NCBI RefSeq assembly: GCF_000720325.1
Contig: NZ_JOJM01000050.1
Span: forward strand, 1-59,121
Source of the DNA: Streptomyces sp. NRRL B-1347
GTDB lineage: Bacteria; Actinomycetota; Actinomycetes; Streptomycetales; Streptomycetaceae
Direction: 5' to 3'
DNA: 59,121 nt
The position numbers were made by a program, and so were the translations under genes. The notes beneath the pieces are model-generated. The model was not told the origin of the DNA and did no database searches. It saw only the letters and a program-made list of their open reading frames with translations. Positions 54,264 through 59,121 of this stretch are shown here, piece by piece. Each line of letters starts with the position of its first letter. Position 1 is the first letter of the stretch.

Positions 54264-55486
54264 CGGCGCGGGACATGGCCGTCACGGGGCTCGGCCTCGT
54301 CACCCCCGCGGGGGTGGGTGTCGAGGAGTCCTGGACGGGGATCTGCGCGGGCAGTGGTCTCGCGGCGCGTGACGAGGTCCTCGCCGGTCTCCCCGTCGAC
54401 TTCTCCTGCTGGGTGCCGGACTTCGACGCCGCCGCCCTGCTCGGCCCGCGGCTCACCTGGCGCATCGACCGGTTCACCCAGCTCGCCATGGTGGCCGCCC
54501 GCCAGGCGGTGGCGGACGCCGCACTGGACCCCGAGTCCTGGGACGCGACGCGCGTCGCCGTCGTCCTCGGCGTGGCCGCCGCCGGGGGCGACACCTGGGC
54601 GGATGCCTACCGCCATCTCGCCGAGGGCCGCGTCAACGCCATCTCCCCCCTCACGCTGCCCCGTTCGCTGCCCAACATGGTTGCCGGCGAGGTCTCGATG
54701 GACCTGCGCGCGACCGGGCCCTGCCTCACCACGTCGACGGCGTGCGCCTCCGGGGCCACCGCACTCGGCATCGCCCGCGACCTGCTGCGCTCCGGATCCT
54801 GCGACATCGCGATCGCGGGCGGCACCGACTGCGCCCGGGTACCGATGGGCTCGGCCGCCTTCCACCGGCTCGGCGCCCTCTCCCAGCGCCGCGACGATCC
54901 GGCCGCCGCGTCCCGCCCCTTCGACGTGGACCGGGACGGCTTCGTACTCAGCGAGGGCGCCGGGATCGTCGTCCTGGAGCGCCCGGAGCACGCCCGCGCC
55001 CGCGGCGCCCGCATCCGCGGCTACCTCGCCGGTTACGGAGCCTCCGCCGACGGCTTCCACGCCACCAGCCCCCGGCCGGACGGCGACGGCGCACGGCGGG
55101 CCGTCGAAGCGGCACTCGCCGACGCCGGTGCCGAACCCGCGGACGTCCACCACGTCAACGCCCACGGCACCTCGACCCCGCAGGGCGACCGCATCGAGGC
55201 GAACCTGCTCGGCGCCCTCTTCAGATCGGGCACACCCCCGGTGACCTCCGTCAAGGGCACCATCGGCCACACGCTGGGCGCCGCCGGGGCAGTGGAAGCC
55301 GCGGTGACGGTGCTCTCCCTGGAGCGACAGCTCGTCCCGCCCACCGCCAACCTCAACCAGCTCGACGAGGGCCTGGACATCGACGTCGTCACCAAGGCGC
55401 CCCGGGCCCACCGGATGACGGGCGCCCTCAGCAACGCCTTCGGGTTCGGCGGTCAGAACGCGGTCCTCTTCTTCCGGGCCGCATGA
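54260..55486 (+). CDS. Beta-ketoacyl-ACP synthase, FabF type
   Basis: 408 residues from GTG 54260. Catalytic Cys162 (STACASG), His302 (NAHGTSTPQGD) and His337 (GTIGHTLGAAG) are all in place, and the C-terminal GFGGQNAVLFF is canonical. A complete condensing enzyme, not a chain-length factor. Together with the ACP it can extend an acyl chain; ketoreductase, dehydratase and acyltransferase functions are absent here and must come from elsewhere. Confidence 0.93.
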   Translation: MTARDMAVTGLGLVTPAGVGVEESWTGICAGSGLAARDEVLAGLPVDFSCWVPDFDAAALLGPRLTWRIDRFTQLAMVAARQAVADAALDPESWDATRVAVVLGVAAAGGDTWADAYRHLAEGRVNAISPLTLPRSLPNMVAGEVSMDLRATGPCLTTSTACASGATALGIARDLLRSGSCDIAIAGGTDCARVPMGSAAFHRLGALSQRRDDPAAASRPFDVDRDGFVLSEGAGIVVLERPEHARARGARIRGYLAGYGASADGFHATSPRPDGDGARRAVEAALADAGAEPADVHHVNAHGTSTPQGDRIEANLLGALFRSGTPPVTSVKGTIGHTLGAAGAVEAAVTVLSLERQLVPPTANLNQLDEGLDIDVVTKAPRAHRMTGALSNAFGFGGQNAVLFFRAA

Positions 55487-57597
55487 CGCGAGTGACCGCC
55501 CGCCCGCGTCTCCGGGATGCCCGTCCCCGCCTCGTGCTGCTGCTCGCCGCCCTGGTGGCTGCCCTCTGCGCGGTCGCGGGCGCGGGCACGCACGAGCGAC
55601 TCGCCAACGGGGGCTACACCGCGAAGGGCACCGAGGCGGACCGGGCGGCCGCGACGCTGGCCCGCGCGGGCGCGGCCCCGCCGGACCTGGTGCTCCTCGC
55701 CCGGTCTGCCACCGGGGTGGACGCGGCCGCCGCCCGACGGGCGGGCCTTCGCCTCACGCGGGAGCTGGCCGCGGCCGACGGGGTGGCCTCGACGCGCTCG
55801 TACTGGAGCACGTCCGACGCATCGCTGCGCTCCAAGGACGGACGGGCCGCCCTGGTCACCGCCGACCTCGCGGGCGCCGACCGGGACGCGACGGCCACCG
55901 CCCGCGACCTCGTCCCGAAGCTGACGGGCCGGCGCGGGCCCCTCGCCGTCTCCGCGACCGGCGGCTCCTGGGTGAGCGTGCAGGCCGCGGAGGCGAGCGC
56001 ACGGGACCTCGTCACCGCCGAGTTGATCGCGGCACCCCTCACCCTGCTGCTCCTCGTGGTGGCGCTGCGCTCGCTGCTCGCCGCGCTGGTGCCCGTCGTG
56101 ATCGGCGTGCTCGCCGTCGCGGGCACGACGGCGCTGCTACGGGCGCTGACGTACGCCATGCCGGTGTCGGTCTTCGCGATGAACCTCACGACGGCGCTCG
56201 GCTTCGGCCTCGCCGTGGACTACGGCCTCTTCCTCATCACGCGGTTCCGCGAGGAGCTGGGCCACAGCCGCGACGTGCCCGACGCGGTGGCGCGCACGGT
56301 GCGCACCACCGGACGCACGGTGGTGGTCTCGGCCTGCACGGTGGCCCTCGCGATGGCGGCGCTGCTCGTGCTGCCGCTGCCGTTCCTGCGCTCCATGGCC
56401 TGCGCGGGCATGGCGGTGGCACTCCTCGCGGCGGCCGCGGCCATGGCCGTCGTACCGCCGCTGCTGCTTCTGCTCGGCGAGCGCATCGGGCGCACCGGGC
56501 GCCCCGACAGCCCGCTGTGGCGGCGAGCCGCGAAGGTGATCACCCGACGGCCCGCGCTGTACGGGATCGGCTGCGCCGTGGCCCTGGTGCTCTGCGCGAT
56601 GCCGTTCGGGCACGTCCGGTTCGGGCTCGTCGACGAGCGGACGCTACCGGCGAGCACCGAGGCCCATGCGACCGGCGAGGAGATCCGAGCACGCTTCGCC
56701 GCGCCCGCCGAGCGCACCCTCACGGTGGTGCTGCCCGAGGCCGCGGACGCCAACGCGTACCGGCAGCGGGTGGCCGCCCTGGACGACGTGGCCACGGTCC
56801 GCCCCGCGTCCTTGCCCGGGCTCGGCCCGGTGCTGACCGTCGTCGGCACCGCGGAACCCCAAACGGCCGCCGCCCAGCGGCTTGTGGCCGACCTCCGTTC
56901 GGCAGCCCCCGAGGGGGCACAGGTGGCGGGCCGCGCGGCGATGCTCGCCGACACCAAGGCGGCGGTGGCCGAGCGCCTTCCCCTGGCCGGCGGACTACTC
57001 GCGGGCACCACGTGGGTGATGCTCTTCCTGCTGACCCGCAGTGTGCTGTTGCCCTTCAAGGCACTGTTCGTGGGCGCGCTGAGCCTGACGGCGAGCTTCG
57101 GCCTCGTGGTGCACATCTTCCAGGACGGCCATCTGCGGGGCGTGCTCGGCGAGTTCACCGTCACGGGCGCCCTTGACCTGACGCTGCCCCTGCTCATGGC
57201 GGCCGTCGCCTTCGGACTCGCGATCGACTACGAGATCTTCCTGCTCTCCCGGGTGCGCGAGCAGTGGCTGCGGGGCTTGGACAACCGGGACGCCGTGGTG
57301 GAGGGCGTGGCCCGCACCGGCCGCCTCGTCACCACGGCCGCCCTCGCGGTGGCCCTGGTCACGGGGGTCCTCGCCACGTCCGGCCTGACGGTCCTGAAGC
57401 TCCTCGGCACCGGCCTCGCCGTCGCCGTGCTCCTCGACGCCACCGTGGTACGGGGAATCCTGGTACCGGCCTTCCTCACCCTGGCGGGCCGAGCCAACTG
57501 GTGGGCACTGACGTGGCTGCCGAAGGGAGGCCCGACCAGGGGGGTTCTCCGGCTCGATCATGTTGTACGCGGTGACGATGCCGGGGTGGTCCGGTAG
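55483..57597 (+). CDS. MMPL-family lipid transporter
   Basis: 704 residues, ATG overlapping the ketosynthase stop. Two halves, each with a helix-loop-five-helix MMPL/RND layout: GLAVDYGLFLITRFREE and FGLAIDYEIFLLSRVREQ are the conserved membrane Asp-Tyr motifs of the proton relay. Actinobacterial MMPL proteins export lipids and lipidated products. Fused into one transcript with an ACP and a ketosynthase, it most likely exports the acyl product they make. Confidence 0.92.
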   Translation: MTRVTARPRLRDARPRLVLLLAALVAALCAVAGAGTHERLANGGYTAKGTEADRAAATLARAGAAPPDLVLLARSATGVDAAAARRAGLRLTRELAAADGVASTRSYWSTSDASLRSKDGRAALVTADLAGADRDATATARDLVPKLTGRRGPLAVSATGGSWVSVQAAEASARDLVTAELIAAPLTLLLLVVALRSLLAALVPVVIGVLAVAGTTALLRALTYAMPVSVFAMNLTTALGFGLAVDYGLFLITRFREELGHSRDVPDAVARTVRTTGRTVVVSACTVALAMAALLVLPLPFLRSMACAGMAVALLAAAAAMAVVPPLLLLLGERIGRTGRPDSPLWRRAAKVITRRPALYGIGCAVALVLCAMPFGHVRFGLVDERTLPASTEAHATGEEIRARFAAPAERTLTVVLPEAADANAYRQRVAALDDVATVRPASLPGLGPVLTVVGTAEPQTAAAQRLVADLRSAAPEGAQVAGRAAMLADTKAAVAERLPLAGGLLAGTTWVMLFLLTRSVLLPFKALFVGALSLTASFGLVVHIFQDGHLRGVLGEFTVTGALDLTLPLLMAAVAFGLAIDYEIFLLSRVREQWLRGLDNRDAVVEGVARTGRLVTTAALAVALVTGVLATSGLTVLKLLGTGLAVAVLLDATVVRGILVPAFLTLAGRANWWALTWLPKGGPTRGVLRLDHVVRGDDAGVVR

Positions 57598-57651
57598 CCG
57601 CGCGGCATGACGGGCCTTGTGGCGGACTGCGCGCCCCTCATGGGCAGTGCG

Positions 57652-57716
57652 ACCGCCCTCCTGCTGCTTCCGGCGCAGCCGCCCTGACGGCGGGCGGTGT
57701 GCGGCAGGAGGGCGGT
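57652..57716 (+). terminator. Terminator of the ACP-KS-MMPL operon
   Basis: ACCGCCCTCCTGC (57652-57664) and GCAGGAGGGCGGT (57704-57716) are perfect 13-bp arms; the 39-base spacer contains a smaller CCGCCC / GGGCGG pair. A large structured 3' end 50 bases after the MMPL stop. Confidence 0.6.
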
Positions 57717-57734
57717 GTTCGGCCGGGTGTGAGA

Positions 57735-57748
57735 AGCCCGCGCGGGCT
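57735..57748 (-). terminator. Terminator palindrome of the HExxH gene
   Basis: AGCCCGCGCGGGCT is a perfect 14-bp palindrome touching the stop of the secreted HExxH protein gene on the minus strand. Confidence 0.5.
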
Positions 57749-58716
57749 CAGGCGGTGCAGTTCTTCTGCGCGTCGACACGCACCTTACGGCCGGTGAACT
57801 CCTCCAGGACGGCGATGTTCTCCGGGGCGTAGTTCGTCGCGGTGATCTTGTCGGCGTCGCGGCTGCCGAGCTTGCCGGTGTACGGCGCGGACTTCTCCAG
57901 CCAGTACGCCGTGCGCAGGAACTGGGTCAGGACCAGGTCGCGCAGCTTGGGCTCGGCCTTGATCTTCGCCCAGTAGTCGGGGTGCTTGTCCTTGGCGACG
58001 CGCAGATAGAGCAGCAGGTAGCGCAGGTTGGTTGCGGCGATGTCCCGGGCGTTGCTGGCGCCGACGCCCTTGATGTACTCCTGGACCACCGTCACCGCGG
58101 GCAGTCCGGTGAGACCGGCGTTCTGCTCCGCGAGCACGCCCTGGAGGCGGTACTCGCCCTGGGTCCTGTCCCGCAGGTAGATGTTGTCCATGGAGGAGCT
58201 GAGGCTGTCCTTGATCAGGGGCAGGATCTCCTTGCGGGGGAAGCCGCCGTGCACGGGTACGGTCAGGGCCTGCTGACCGGCGTTGACCCAGGCCGCGATG
58301 GAGACGTCCCACCTGGTCCGGGACGGGTCGAGGTCCCACATGTGGGTCTCCTCGTGGATCGCCACCATCATCGACTCGGCGAATCCCTCGAAGCTCTGCT
58401 TGTTCACGAACTGGTCCCAGTACTTGTCCTTGGCCTGGGCGATCGCCAGCGCCTCACCGCTGGGCCAGCGCCGTTTGTACATGGTCTGGAGGGTGCGCAT
58501 CCAGTTCGAGGAGTTGAAGGACGCCTTGAGGTCGCTCACGTCGGCGTTCGGCTGCGACGGCTCGTCGTAGCAGTAGGGGGCGGCGGCGCGGCTCTGTGCG
58601 GTGCCGTTGGCGGAGGGGGCGGCGGCCGCGGTGGGGCCGGAGGTGGCCAAGGTCCCGGCGCCGAGGGCCAGGACGACGGATGCGGTCAGCAGACGGGGGA
58701 GTTGTCTACGGCTCAC
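57748..58716 (-). CDS. Secreted HExxH metallopeptidase-like protein
   Basis: 322 residues from GTG 58716, right before the signal peptide (RRQLPRLLTASVVLALGAGTL...TSGPTAAAA). AIHEETHMWDL contains the zinc motif HEETH. The surrounding sequence is mostly helical and Lys/Asp-rich, not matching a family I know, so the fold beyond the zinc motif is undetermined. Extracellular by signal peptide. A palindromic terminator sits at its stop. Confidence 0.7.
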   Translation of the reverse strand: MSRRQLPRLLTASVVLALGAGTLATSGPTAAAAPSANGTAQSRAAAPYCYDEPSQPNADVSDLKASFNSSNWMRTLQTMYKRRWPSGEALAIAQAKDKYWDQFVNKQSFEGFAESMMVAIHEETHMWDLDPSRTRWDVSIAAWVNAGQQALTVPVHGGFPRKEILPLIKDSLSSSMDNIYLRDRTQGEYRLQGVLAEQNAGLTGLPAVTVVQEYIKGVGASNARDIAATNLRYLLLYLRVAKDKHPDYWAKIKAEPKLRDLVLTQFLRTAYWLEKSAPYTGKLGSRDADKITATNYAPENIAVLEEFTGRKVRVDAQKNCTA

Positions 58717-59001
58717 GAGGGCCTCATCTCGAAGCGGTTGTGGGGGGATCGCGCGGACGGGCGCCCGCACCGCCCGTCACTCATCGAAGCTACTGACCCG
58801 GGCGCCCCGCGCCTACTAACACTTCGTCATAACATCCGGGCGATGGATCCCGCCCGTCCGGTCGGCTGCCCGCGCGAGTTGACGAGACCGGGCGAGATAC
58901 GAGCGGGCTGCACATCGTGACGGAGAACATGTACGACCACGGTTCAACCGGGTCACGAGGGATGTCGGAGCGGTCGACACCCCGGCTCCCTGGGACTGCT
59001 G

Positions 59002-59121
59002 TCAGGCGGCGTAGCCGAGGGTGAGGGTGGCGACGACCGGTGCCAGGTAGAGGACGGGGAAGGCGACGGTCTTGTAGGAGCGGGCTCGCAGGACGGTGAT
59101 GACGGCGCCGCCGAAGTACAG
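59002..59121 (-). CDS. 3' end of a membrane protein gene
   Basis: The last 39 codons of a minus-strand gene running in from the right edge, ending in TGA at 59004-59002. The visible C-terminus (LYFGGAVITVLRARSYKTVA then FPVLYLAPVVATLTLGYAA) contains two hydrophobic segments, in the manner of DoxX-like membrane proteins. Identity not assignable from this fragment. Confidence 0.6.
   Translation of the reverse strand: MYFGGAVITVLRARSYKTVAFPVLYLAPVVATLTLGYAA

Overview
The window is high-GC actinobacterial DNA with almost exclusively G/C third codon positions, GTG starts, many ATGA/GTGA start-stop overlaps and families typical of Streptomyces, so a Streptomyces-like chromosome is the best reading. 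I see no rRNA, tRNA, CRISPR array, insertion sequence, integrase or attachment site. Genes are dense and mostly in short operons, each beside its own regulator. All calls come from reading the sequence; no database search was run. 

Layout. 1-9.6 kb: the 3' end of a TerD-family gene, a membrane GT2 glycosyltransferase, a MurI-like racemase, small membrane proteins, an O-antigen-ligase-like protein, apolipoprotein N-acyltransferase (lnt), a Nudix hydrolase, an RlmG-type methyltransferase and AlkB. 9.6-13.1 kb: a DnaA paralogue whose domain I is replaced by a streptomycete HTH plus coiled coil and whose DNA-recognition signature is altered, a divergent small membrane protein, and an ogt / 2OG-oxygenase pair. 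13.4-18.7 kb: a fadH-type reductase with a PadR regulator and a sugar isomerase / Gfo-Idh pair. 18.9-24.7 kb: a surface protein, then a LysR / DJ-1 / TetR / aldehyde dehydrogenase carbonyl-detoxification group and a PadR / SnoaL pair. 24.8-32.8 kb: a secreted amidase, a fibronectin-type III lipoprotein with a DasR-like operator, an exonuclease, VOC and SnoaL proteins, an alpha/beta hydrolase and oxidoreductase with LysR, and a GNAT. 32.8-40.3 kb: a TetR-controlled MFS / SDR / hydrolase operon, a lipoprotein hydrolase and a GNAT. 40.4-46.2 kb: an ECF sigma factor, two ROK proteins and a PTS-type dihydroxyacetone kinase (dhaKLM). 46.4-48.7 kb: an uncharacterised three-gene coupled operon. 48.7-52.9 kb: an IclR remnant, a GDSL hydrolase with MarR, an alpha/beta hydrolase and a DJ-1 protein. 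53-57.7 kb: a 1-kb non-coding leader and a coupled ACP / ketosynthase / MMPL operon. 57.7-59.1 kb: a secreted HExxH protein and the end of a membrane gene. 

The most unusual content is (i) the DnaA paralogue, in which the ATPase and the helices around the DnaA signature stay close to actinobacterial DnaA while the base-contacting residues differ, lying between alkB and ogt; (ii) the three-gene operon at 46448-48707, whose first two proteins share an IGxMxGGAVAxGxGAxA motif; (iii) the three-gene ACP-ketosynthase-MMPL operon, which looks like a minimal acyl-chain assembly and export unit. The intergenic regions also hold several clean palindromes that pair well with the adjacent regulators, and an unusual number of 14-27 bp tandem repeats.
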